Made by a program: the position numbers and the translations under genes | In this document: positions 43,229 through 52,124 of the stretch, piece by piece | Position numbering within the stretch: the first letter of the stretch is position 1 | Layout of the letters: every line of letters begins with the position of its first letter | Assembly: GCA_003427395.1 (NCBI GenBank) | Contig: BFEA01000096.1 | Coordinates: 282,714-334,837 of the forward strand | DNA: 52,124 nt | Direction of reading: 5' to 3' | DNA from: Chara braunii | Lineage: Eukaryota; Streptophyta; Charophyceae; Charales; Characeae | The notes under the pieces: model-generated | The model's input: the letters and a program-made list of their open reading frames with translations, nothing else | Database searches by the model: none | Told to the model about the DNA's origin: nothing

Positions 43229-43990
43229 CTATTCGTCGGGTTCTTCAAATAGGCTAGCCACCCCAACAAGGTAGTTTTCCCCCATTCCTATTTCTCTGAT
43301 AATTATCGGTTCATATTCTTCAAAGGCCACGAGTGGCGCCCCAAATATCAGGATCTCGATGAGTTATAGTAATTCACGGACCCGATTTCCCCGAAACGGC
43401 CAATGTTTTACCGACACATCGTAAAACATTCCTGTCGTTTGTGGCTGGAAATGGTGAATTCAGGTTAGGGTCGAGTTCACCAAGTCTCTTGCCCTTGAGA
43501 GACTGCCGAATACCAAATCTATCATAAAGCGGGGTACTCGGCACCACAACCCTGCCATTGGGGCTCTAAACTCTCGCCATCCTCCTACTTTCACCCGGGG
43601 TCTTAGCCCCACATTCCTTCTCCCCCGAACTTCCTGGCCTATCCGGTTTAATGCCCTAGCCGCCCTCCGGAAGATTGTCAGCAACCCATGCCCTAGTGCC
43701 ATCTCGGTTCCTAGCATGCGCCATCCAATCTCAGGTAAGTACACGGTCCCGGTCACCCTCAGGTTGGTGTATAAGTCGTCTCCCCACCCCCTATTGATGC
43801 TCATGCCGCTCCATAGGCATTCCACCATCATGAAGGCTTGGTCCCTCCCCAAGGTCACAACTCTCCATTCTGTGTCAATCCCTCAGACCACGTAGCTTGC
43901 TGGGAGCGACACCTCTCATCCGTTACTGCTTTCCGTGGGTGGTCGAGGGTGAGTGGGTCGTCGCGACGTTCGGGTGCGTCTCATCGCCAT
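43229..43990 (-). pseudogene. ORF-X copy 3, unrecognised protein family
   Basis: From ATG 43990 (MAMRRTRTSRR) to TAG 43229 one register spans 254 codons, with several internal stops including the one at 43460. Landmarks shared with copies 1 and 2 are VTLGRDQAFMMVE near codon 45, GTVYLPEIGWRMLGTEMALG, a middle segment with FMIDLVFGSLSRARDLV, then MFYDVSVKHWPFRGNRVREL and a C-terminal FEE-rich tail (VASLFEEPDE). Conserved aromatic, glycine and charged positions across three diverged copies show it once encoded protein. I do not recognise the fold or function. Confidence 0.6.
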
Positions 43991-44131
43991 TACCGGTTGG
44001 TGGTTTCTTGCATGGTTCAGACAGAAAGCGAATTCCTCTTATTTCATCCGCTCCTTTGGACATCGCTAGCTATCCTCATGCCTTCTTACCCCATCCTTTC
44101 TGTCGCCCTTGCCTTCGTGCTGATCTTTCGG

Positions 44132-44916
44132 CTATACCCGTAGTACTTCGAACAGTAGGAACACATCTCCTATATACGAGGAGGTCGCTGCCACCTCGCG
44201 GCGAAGTGTCGCATCCTCGGCCCCGTTGTCGACCTTGAGCCGGTCTTCCTTAAAAATTTTCAGGATGTCGACGACCTCTTTTGCCCTATCCTCATGGAAC
44301 GGCCCCATTTCTAACGAGATTTTGTAGTAAGCGTCGACTAGTCATGAAAAACTCAGGTTTACTTCATCTAACGCTTTCGCCACCACGAGGATGTGTTCGT
44401 ATCCTCCAAACCAGTCTGCCATAAAGTGCGACACCCAAGCCTGAACTATCTGGCACGGCAGCCTGAATTCCTCCCAGCCCCCTATTGCAACGCTACTGCT
44501 TACCTCATCTCATCCCTCGTTGGCGAATTCGTAACCCATATCACGAGTCCGTCGCTCGGCCCCTTCTAAGATCCACATAGGGTCTTGCCCAAATGCCAAC
44601 ATTCCGAAGAACAGATGCCACCCCCTTCTTGATAAGTAGACTATCCCAAGGGCTTCTATATTTCCCTCAGCTATGTTGTCCAATCCTTCTTCTCCCTCAA
44701 TGGGTTCCATACTCTTTCTACCCATAGGAATGATAGTTCTGATGTGATTGCTTCCCCTACCCAGTCACAAGTCGCTCCTCTCCACTCATTTCTTGTGGGT
44801 AGGGTCATCTATACTCCTCCCTCGAACTGTCTTGGCTCCCACCCCCTAAACATCCGGCTGTTTAAGCGTTGTTCCCTAGCCATGCTGGTACCCCGCACAA
44901 CGCCAACCACCCCCAT
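44132..44916 (-). pseudogene. ORF-X copy 2, unrecognised protein family
   Basis: Begins at or near ATG 44916. ELSFLWVERVW matches the AFLWIE and AFMMVE blocks of the other copies. A shift near 44705 leads to GIVYLSRRGWHLFFGMLAFG in the 44725-44510 frame. After a stop, the same register continues with VAIGGWEEFRLP, FMADWFGGYEHILVVAKAL, YYKISLEMGPFHEDRAKEVV and YIGDVFLLFEVLRV, ending at TAG 44132. A further TAG is at 44809. The LEMGPF block aligns with VEMGPF of copy 1. Spacing to its neighbours is under 150 bp, so the three are a true tandem array. Confidence 0.6.
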
Positions 44917-44941
44917 CATTTCTGCCCCACGGACCCTTCCC

Positions 44942-45754
44942 TCAAAAGTCCCAGTCTTCGATTGCATCATCTTCGTTTTCATCGGTAAGATCGTCCTCTT
45001 CCTCGTACCATAGATCTTTCAACCCGTCCACAAACATTTCTCCTATCGCCACATTCCTATAGACTATCTTCCAATAGACGGAACTCGGGACAAACACTTC
45101 ATCCATGCTGAGGCAGTTTAGTATCTCAGCTAGTTCCTTTGCCCAATTCCCTTCGAAGGGTCCCATTTCGACTGATAGACGGAAGAAGTCCTGCCGGGCA
45201 CCCTGGTACAGCCCGAGGTTCGTCATGGACTGACGTATCCGCACTAGCCTACTCTGGGTCCCGAAGACAACATCCACCAAGAACGGAGGCACGATGCACC
45301 TCATCATCCTAAGCGGTCGCCTTACATTCCCTCTATCTCAGAGTTTCACCCGCACATCTATCTTTTCCATTTCCATTTCCACCCGCTGACACGCGACCCA
45401 CACCACTTCCCGTTCCGCCTGCCAGAATAATTGGTACGGGACTATCCCTAATGCCAAGTCTACCACCATTGCGTTCTTCCCTTCCTTAGACAGGTAGATC
45501 CAGCCCCGGGCTTCCACAGTCCCCGTAAATTCCAAATCCGTCAGGCTTGGCGTTAACCGGGTTAGGCTGACCTTGGTTCACAACGTTTCTATCCAAAGGA
45601 AGGCATCCCTGTCACCCAACGTCATGGTTTGATGCGCCGGTTCTAGATCCGTCCAGGTTCCTCCTTCTGGCGGAACGACGGATACCCCGTCCCTAACATC
45701 TATATGCGTTTCCGGCCCGCTCGAATAGATTGAGGACGACAGCCACCGCGCCAT
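44942..45754 (-). pseudogene. ORF-X copy 1, unrecognised protein family
   Basis: The best preserved copy: one register of 271 codons from ATG 45754 (MARWLSSSIYSSGPE) to 44942, interrupted only by TGA 45578 and a stop at 45338. Order of blocks: MTLGDRDAFLWIE, EFTGTVEARGWIYLSKEG, DLALGIVPYQLFWQAEREVV, PPFLVDVVFGTQSRLVRI, RLSVEMGPFEGNWAKELAEI, VPSSVYWKIVYRNVAIGEMF, then a very acidic tail (EEEDDLTDENEDD). No signal peptide or membrane segment is apparent. It lies 5' of gag in the same orientation, the position where Ogre/Tat-type elements carry an extra ORF. I see no motif linking it to those proteins. Confidence 0.65.
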
Positions 45755-46525
45755 CTTGGTCCCAACACCCGACCCTGTTTTTCACAGTCAAACACCGCCC
45801 CCAGTTCTCGAGTCCGATCAGCGTAAGTCCTGGATGAGAATATTTTAGACCCCTCATCAAGGTCTAGCCTAGTTTACCTTTCCAACTCTCAAATCCTAAC
45901 CTCCTTTGGATATCCTTCCCCAAGTCGACCCTTTTTACCCAAACTCATTTTCTTGGTTCCTTTCAAACTGACCCCTATCTCTTTGTCTCATGATCTTAAC
46001 TCACTCGTGCGGACTTAGGCAGGGGGTGAGAATAGACTAGAATCATAGCCCCACCCAACAGCTCAGATAGCAATCATTTTTACAGAGGGGGATACAAAAC
46101 ACGAAAACTCAGGCAATCTCATATACAAGGCACGGTCATCTCCTCACCGACCTTTCCCAATGTGGTCTCTCCACTGGTACTTTCGGTAGAGTTTTATCCC
46201 ATACCTCAAGCGCAGCTCAACCGTCGCGAGCGCGGTACCCAGACTCCGTCACAAGGTGTTACCCCTCTCCATTCGCCCAAAATACCCCATTCCGTTTTGC
46301 CGCTCTTGCATACCCCGTTGGTACCAGGAATCACCCCACGCACCCCGCTAGGAGCAAAAGTCAGTCGTCCGGGCATTCACTTCCATCGGTCCGACAAGAA
46401 TCAGCCTTTCCCAAACCGTACTACGGGAAGCTACTAATTGTCTCCGAGGCACCCTCCTTGCCTCACACGCAATGGTCCCCCTCCGCCAGCCAACGAGAGA
46501 AGATTAACAACAATCGTATTTTTCA

Positions 46526-46694
46526 TCACCACTTCAGGATGCAGCCTGCCTAAACAAGTGGTTTTCAGGGTCTTCGGACCTTTCACCACTTCATGACCAT
46601 TCAGGTTTGAAAATCCTGAATGGTCCTGAAGTGGTGAAAGCTCCGAAGACCCTGAAACCCACCTGTTTAGGCAGGCTACATCCTCAAGTGGTGA
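46526..46694. repeat. Hairpin with 80-bp arms
   Basis: Arms 46526-46605 and 46615-46694 are reverse complements with about six mismatches and a nine-base loop. The arm includes CAGGGTCTTCGGACCTTTCA and CAGCCTGCCTAAACA. Partial direct copies of the left arm follow at about 46699-46760 and 46784-46860. Confidence 0.9.
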
Positions 46695-46698
46695 AGGG

Positions 46699-46890
46699 TG
46701 GTTTTCATGGTCTTCGGACCTTTCACCACTTCAGGACCATTCAGGTTTTTCAGACTGCCCAAAACTTTCACTTGTTCACTTCAGGATGCAGTCTGCCTAA
46801 ACAGGTGGTTTTCAGGGTCTTCGGACCTTTCACCACTTCAGAACCATTCAGGATTTTTGGACTGCTCAAAACTCTCACTTCAGAATTTTC
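46699..46890. repeat. Direct partial copies of the hairpin arm
   Basis: Two further copies of the arm, each ending with CATTCAGG then a new tail (GACTGCCCAAAACTTTCAC and GACTGCTCAAAACTCTCAC). The repeat family is larger than the hairpin alone. Confidence 0.8.
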
Positions 46891-47920
46891 ATTCCTGAAT
46901 TTTCAGCTACCCGATAACCGTTTGTGCAACCGACAAGCTAGAGCCCCGCCTGAGGAGACGCTTCGCATCCCGCCTGGGCAAGGTGTCGAGCCATGCTCGG
47001 TCCGCCTGGGAGAGAGTGCTACTAATCAACCAGTGAGACCGACTCCTGTCCGACAACTCGGTGGTCCGACCTCCGCATATGAGACCCGGTGACACTACGA
47101 TAGAAATAACGTTTCACAATCCCGCACGAGCTGGTGCAGACCCATCCTTTCCTTCCGAAAGGCAGGACGCTTAATTCCCCTCATGTAGATCACAAGTCCC
47201 AAGTGGGACACACATAGAACAATTGCCTTTCCCAAGGTGCATCCGGCGCAACCTACCCAGATCTCACAGTTTTTCTCTCAGGACAGTGTGTGTCACTCCC
47301 CCTATTGTCCATACACAGGTGCCGGTTCCTTCTCATGAGCATCTTCAAAGGTGAGCTAGTTTTCTTTGGAGTCTAGCAACTCCCTTCATTCCCTTTGTCT
47401 TCGTTTGCCTGTCCTTTCATAGGGTAGGATTGTTCCTTCTCGATGACCCTTGTGTTCATGTTGGGTTTCTTTAAGCATTTCAAGTGTATAGTGCATGAGC
47501 CCACTGGACTCAGAAGAAGAAGGGAGAAAAACACCCAGTCAGACGGATCGCTCCGCCACGGGATTTTCATTGGACCCCGGTCGAAGCTGAAACACCAACC
47601 GCCTACCAGGTAACCGGAACCCTCCTTTCATACGAAGAGGAAGGGTCGACCAGCGACTTGCCCGCAGCTTCCCCGGGCTGGCGAACACCAGCACCGGAGG
47701 AAGGGGGGCTAGAGCTACTCCACAAAGGAGCGAGCTGATCAAGTGTGCAATCACACATGTTATACCTCCAGGCCTAGCCATGCCATGCACCTAGCCGCCC
47801 TCAAATTTGATTCTCTCAAGGGAAAGAGCAAGCATAAATCCTATTTCCTTTTCGTTAGTTGTGTACATGATCTTGCGTAGGGCGCCCCCCTCGGGATCAC
47901 AAGGGTCAGTTTAACCCCAT

Positions 47921-47937
47921 ACCCGGTATCTCCACCA
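47921..47937 (-). promoter_or_regulatory. Primer-binding site, tRNA-Ala-like
   Basis: The minus strand reads TGGTGGAGATACCGGGT, four bases after the LTR end CCCTATA. From memory, the 3' end of plant cytosolic tRNA-Ala is complementary to TGGTGGAGATGCGGGGT, giving two mismatches here. Position and TGG start are as expected for a PBS. Confidence 0.65.
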
Positions 47938-49211
47938 TTTTTATAGGGCCAAACCCCGGTAGACTCTCGAGCCTTGGTCGACCCCACTACGGGTCCCAGT
48001 TGGCTCGGCCCGCCCACGCTCATGCTCAGGGCGCGGGCCGTTCGTCCCAGGGTCACCCCCACCTAGTGCTTTGAGATGGATGGGGGTGTGCCATCGACCG
48101 AGAGAGCTTGGACATTAGGGATGTAGCTCAACCATCACGCCGGGTGGCAATCTTCGTGGTCATTCCGCAAACGCTGATTTTTTTTATTCTTGGTTGTGTT
48201 CTCAAGCAAATGTTCCTTCCAATGCGCAAACAGTCCAGGAGTTCTTTGAGAGTTTTTCATCTTTTGTGCGCAGGCTAAGCGTCATCCTTAGGCCACACAT
48301 CATTTCCCTAAACATAACAATCATGCGGTGTCATCGGGGTGCGGCAACGCCGTCTTCCCCCTCGTCTCTACGCACTCCTCGTGTCTCATGCATTCCATCC
48401 ATCGTTATTGGAGCAGGCCCCTTAGTCCTTTCGGGGCTTTCACAGGCATGCACAGGCTACTTCATATTCCGATCAGCAAAAGTCTCACTCCTTTCGTTCA
48501 TTCACACTTCAAGTCTCATGCACAAAGGTCTCTCCCATGGGTCAGTTTTACAGTAAGGGCCCCTTAGTCTCTTTGCACCCTCTCTCCTTTTTTTTTTGCC
48601 GCCTGGCTCCCCAGCCTGGTCCTGCTCAAGGCATCCCAAGACTTACTCACCTGCACAATCCCATACAAAGGCAAACACCGATACAATCCCCCATCGGGGT
48701 CAATACATACCCCTTTCCGCATGCCTAACTTTCTTTTTCTTTGGCTTTTTTTTATTCTCCTTCGTTTGCTCAATCAGTCCATCCTCTTCTTATAGTCATG
48801 CAGTCGGGGAAATTGTTAAGTCAACTGACCGTGCTTCAAGCACCAACTTCCTCTAGCCTTTTTCCGGACTCGGCCCCTCTCAATCCCTAAAGTGTCTCTT
48901 TCCTTCCTTCTTGGCGGTGCAAGGGACCGGCAACCCTTCCCTTGCCCACTTTCTCCACCAAGTGAGGAAAATTTTTTTTCACCGTTCATTTCCCTGGCAA
49001 TGTAACAAGTGAGTGGGAAAGGTTAGTTATATGCCAAGTGGTGGAAGGGGGAGAGGGTAGGACGAAGAGCGAAGAAAGAGGGAAAGAGAGAGAGAGAGAT
49101 GAAGAGAAAGAACGAGAGAGAGGGAGAGAGAAAGAGAGGGAGACAGAGAGAGAGAGGAGGGAGAGGGCAGAAGGAGAGAGAGGAGCTCCTAGTCCTAATC
49201 AATTCACCCTT

Positions 49212-49471
49212 CAGTAGTAGCAGCCAAGCGCCGGTCACTCATCCCACAACAGTAGCAACCAAGTGTCGGTCACCCATCCCACAACAGTAACAACCAACCA
49301 CCGATCACCCATCCCACAACAGTAGCAGCCAAGTGTCGGTCATCCATCCCACATCAGTAGCAGCGAAGCGTCGGTCACCCATCCCACAACAGTAGCAACC
49401 AAGTGTCGGTCACCCGTCCCACAGCAGTAGCAGCGAAACGTCGGTCACCCATCCCACAACAGTAGCAACCA
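49212..49471. repeat. 35-bp array in 5' LTR
   Basis: About seven to eight units matching 24082-24346, again with alternating CAAGCG/CGAAGCG and CAAGTG types. Confidence 0.9.
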
Positions 49472-52010
49472 AGTGCGAATCAACCGTCACTAGTTACACG
49501 GACTTGACAAAACAATAGTGTGATTAGTGTGAGCACACACATACGAGTACGGAACATCTATGTGAGAATCAAACAACTACGAAATACATGAACTTGATAA
49601 GTTGAGAGTGTAACCGATGGGGACACATGCAACTAAATAGTGGAGCAACCAAGTGTGAACCGGATAATCATCAAGGCATGAACTTGAAAAAATGAGGGTG
49701 TGAGTAGGGAAAACACATGCACATGGGTAGTTGAACATCCGAGTGAGAATAGGAACATTACCAAATGCACGAACTTTGACAAAGTGAGGGTCGAACAAGC
49801 GAGAACACATGCACATGAGTAGTTGAACGGCCAAGTGTGAATCGGAACATTATCAAATGTACGAACTTGACAAAATGAGGGTGTGAGTGGTGAGAACACA
49901 TGTACATGAGTAGTAGAACAACCAAGTGTGAATCGGAACACTACCAAATGCATGAACTTAACAAAATGAGGGTGAAACTAGTAAGAACACATGTACAGGA
50001 GTAGATGAATAGCCAAGTGCGAATCGGAACACTACCAAATGCATGAACTTGACAAAATGAGGGTGTGAGTAGTGAGCATTTATGTGAGAATCAGACAACT
50101 ATTAAATACATGAACATGAGAAGTTCAGAGTGTAAACAATGGGGACACATGCACATGAATAGTGGAGCAGCCAAGTGTGAACCGGACAATCATCAAGGCA
50201 TGAACTTGACAAACATGAGGGTGTGAGTAGGGAGAACACATGCACATGGGTAGTTGAACAGTCGAGTGAGAATCGGAACATTACCAAATGCACGAGCTTT
50301 GACAAAGTGAGGGCGGAACTAGCGAGAACACATGCACATGAATAGTTGAACAACCAAGTGTGAATCAGAACATTATCAAATGTATGAACTTGACAAAATG
50401 AGGGTGTAAGTAGTGAGAACACATGTACATGAGTAGTAGAGCAACCAAGTGTGAATCGGAACAATACCAAATGCATGGACTTAACAAAATGAGGGTGGAA
50501 CTCGTGAGAACACATGTACATGAGTAGTAGAACAACCGAGTGCGAATAGAAAAACTACCAAATGCATGGACTTGACAAAATGAGGGTGTGAATAGTGAGA
50601 ACACATGTACATGAATAGTAGGACAGCCAAGTGTGAATTTGAACACTACCAAATGCATGAACTTGACAAAATGAGGGTGTGAGTAGTAAGAACACATATT
50701 CATGAGTAGTGGAACAACCAAGTGAGAATCGGAACACTACCAAATGCATGAACTTGACAAAATGAGTGTGTGAGTAGTGAGAACACATGGACAAAGTAGT
50801 AGAACAGCCAACTGTGAATCAGAACACTACCAAATGCATAATCTTGACAAAATGAGGGTGGAACTAGAGAGAACATATGCACATGAGTAGTAGAACAGCC
50901 AAGTGCAAATCGGAAGACTACCAAATGCATGAACTTGACAAATGAAGGTGTGAGTAGTGAGAACACATTTCCATGAAGAGTAGGACAACCAAGTGTAAAT
51001 CGGAACACTACCAAATGCATCATCTTGACAAAATGAAGGTGAAACTTGTGAGAACACATGTACATGAGTAGTAGAATAACCAAGTGTGAATCGGAACACT
51101 ACCAAATGCATAATCTTGACAAAATGAGGTTGTGAGATGTGAGAACACATGTACATGAGTAGTAGAACAACCTAGTGTGAAACGGAACATTACCAAAGGC
51201 ATGAACTTGACAAAATGAGGGTGTGAATAGTGAGAATACATGTACATAAGTAGTAGAACAACCAAGTGTGAATCAGAACACTACCAAATGCATGAACTTG
51301 TCAAAATGAGGGTGTGAGTAGTGAGAACACATGTACATGAGTAGTGAAACACCCAAGGGAGAATCGGAACACTACCAAATGCATGAACTTGACAAAATGA
51401 GGGTGTGAGTAGTGAGAACACATGTACATGAGTAATAGAACAGCCAAGTATGAATCGGAACACTACCAAATGCATGATCTTGACAAATTGAGGGTGAAAC
51501 TAGTGGGAACACATGTACATGAGTAGTAGAACAGTCAAGTGTGAATCAGAACACTACCAAATGCATGATCTTGACAAAATGAGGGTGTGAGTAGTGAGAA
51601 CACATCTACATGAGTAGTAGAACAACCAAGTGTGAATCAGAACACTACCAAATGCATGAATTTGACAAAATGAGGTTGAAACTAGCAAGAACATATGCAC
51701 ATGAGTAGTGGAACAACTTAGTGTGAAACGGAACATTACCAAAGACATAAACTTGACGAAATGAGGGTGTGAGAAGTGAGAACACATGTACATGAGTAGT
51801 AGAACAACCAAGTGTAAATCGGAACACTACCAAATGCATGATCTTGACAAAATGGGGTTGAAACTAGTGAGAACACATGTACATGAGTAGTAGAACAACC
51901 AAGTGTGAATCAGAACACTACCAAATGCATGATCTTGACAAAATGAGGATGTGAGTAGTGAGAACACATGTACATGAGTAGTAGAATAGCCAAGTGAGAA
52001 TCGGAACATC
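49472..52010. repeat. 91-bp array in 5' LTR, about 27 units
   Basis: Same unit as 24347-26155 but longer. It includes an internal duplication of about 522 bp (49559-50080 and 50081 onward) whose diagnostic first unit occurs once in the 3' LTR. Confidence 0.9.
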
Positions 52011-52124
52011 GTCATGTGAGAGATGAAAGATGCATGTGAGTGAGACTTGCTCAAACACATGCTTGAAGCTCATGAAAGCAATTAAGAATGCAACGAAACA
52101 TCATTATGTAAGAGATGAGTCATG
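52011..52124. repeat. Start of 92-bp array at window end
   Basis: Reverse complement of the 17326-17790 unit (GAGACTTGCTCAAACACATG, then GAAGCTCATG). It places 92-bp units next to the 91-bp array in the 5' LTR, as in the plus-oriented LTR but not in the 3' LTR. Confidence 0.85.

Larger units (their letters stand above)
45755..47920 (-). other. 5' leader of the giant element
   Basis: About 2.2 kb from PBS to ORF-X with no supported gene. Short minus frames (47373-47570, 47539-47790) have no motif. It contains the foldback block at 46526-46694 and its partial repeats. Confidence 0.6.
22747..52124 (-). mobile_element. Giant Ty3/gypsy LTR retrotransposon (about 29 kb in window, about 33 kb extrapolated)
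   Basis: Direct repeats begin at 22747 and 47942 and share the same order: about 1.3 kb of unique sequence, a GA-rich tract, a 35-bp array, a 91-bp array. The left copy continues through 172-bp units and modular sequence to CCCGACA at 30945. A purine tract on the minus strand abuts that edge, and a tRNA-like PBS abuts 47942. Between them all retroviral domains read on the minus strand in gag-PR-RT-RH-INT order. The 5' LTR runs past the window end, so total size is extrapolated. A 320-base N gap in the 3' LTR leaves its true length open. Confidence 0.75.
47942..52124 (-). repeat. 5' LTR of the giant element (partial, runs off the window)
   Basis: Matches 22747 onward in the same direction: unique segment, GA-rich tract (49070-49190), 35-bp array (49212-49471), 91-bp array (49472-52010), then the start of 92-bp units. 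The inner edge reads TATAGGG where the 3' LTR has TGTAGGG, a decayed terminus. Confidence 0.75.

Noticed and set aside
1-52124. CRISPR-like direct repeats
   Set aside because: The tandem arrays have no unique spacers between repeats; units are head-to-tail satellites.

Overview
This window reads as repeat-rich nuclear DNA from a plant-like (streptophyte) eukaryote. Nearly all of it is nested LTR retrotransposons, satellite and minisatellite arrays, and one palindromic non-autonomous element. I see no intact protein-coding gene, no rRNA or tRNA gene and no CRISPR array. The initiator-Met primer-binding site, the Ty3/gypsy chromodomain element and the extent of nested insertion all suit a large plant-type genome. 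A charophyte alga such as Chara is my best guess, but that is recollection and nothing here proves it.

Layout. (1) 1-3051: unassigned DNA with a GAA microsatellite, GC-rich hairpins, a G-rich run and one possible broken host-like coding fragment (about 2062-2708, minus). (2) 3052-11894: a decayed but structurally near-complete Ty3/gypsy chromovirus on the minus strand (3' LTR 3052-4099, pol, gag, leader, PBS 10836-10846, 5' LTR 10850-11894). (3) 11895-19590: a plus-strand, 3'-truncated LTR of a second family. It starts with TGTCGGG within the last few bases of the chromovirus LTR and ends in 172-bp, 92-bp and 91-bp tandem arrays. (4) 19591-22746: a fragment of another copy of the chromovirus family (part of gag, leader, PBS, partial LTR), with a 339-bp foldback/MITE-like element exactly 5' of its gag start codon.

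(5) 22747 to the right end (52124): what I interpret as one giant Ty3/gypsy retrotransposon on the minus strand. Its 3' LTR is about 8.2 kb (22747-30945, containing a 320-base N gap). Its internal region is about 17 kb (30946-47941). Its 5' LTR starts at 47942 and runs out of the window. The support is direct repetition of the LTR-end sequence at 22747 and 47942, a purine tract next to the inner LTR edge at 30946-30963, a tRNA-Ala-like primer-binding site at 47921-47937, and gag, protease, RT, RNase H and integrase all in the matching orientation. The extrapolated full length is about 33 kb.

Reading the giant element 5' to 3' on the minus strand: PBS, a 2.2-kb leader with an 80-bp-arm hairpin, three tandem diverged copies of an unrecognised ORF (ORF-X, about 254-271 codons each), gag, protease, RT/RNase H, integrase, a charged extra ORF downstream of integrase (ORF-Z), a minisatellite-rich 3' noncoding region, PPT, LTR. 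All coding regions carry stops or frameshifts, so this copy is dead and would need proteins supplied in trans. The LTR itself contains 35-bp, 91-bp, 92-bp and 172-bp arrays, so satellites and retrotransposon are physically one unit.
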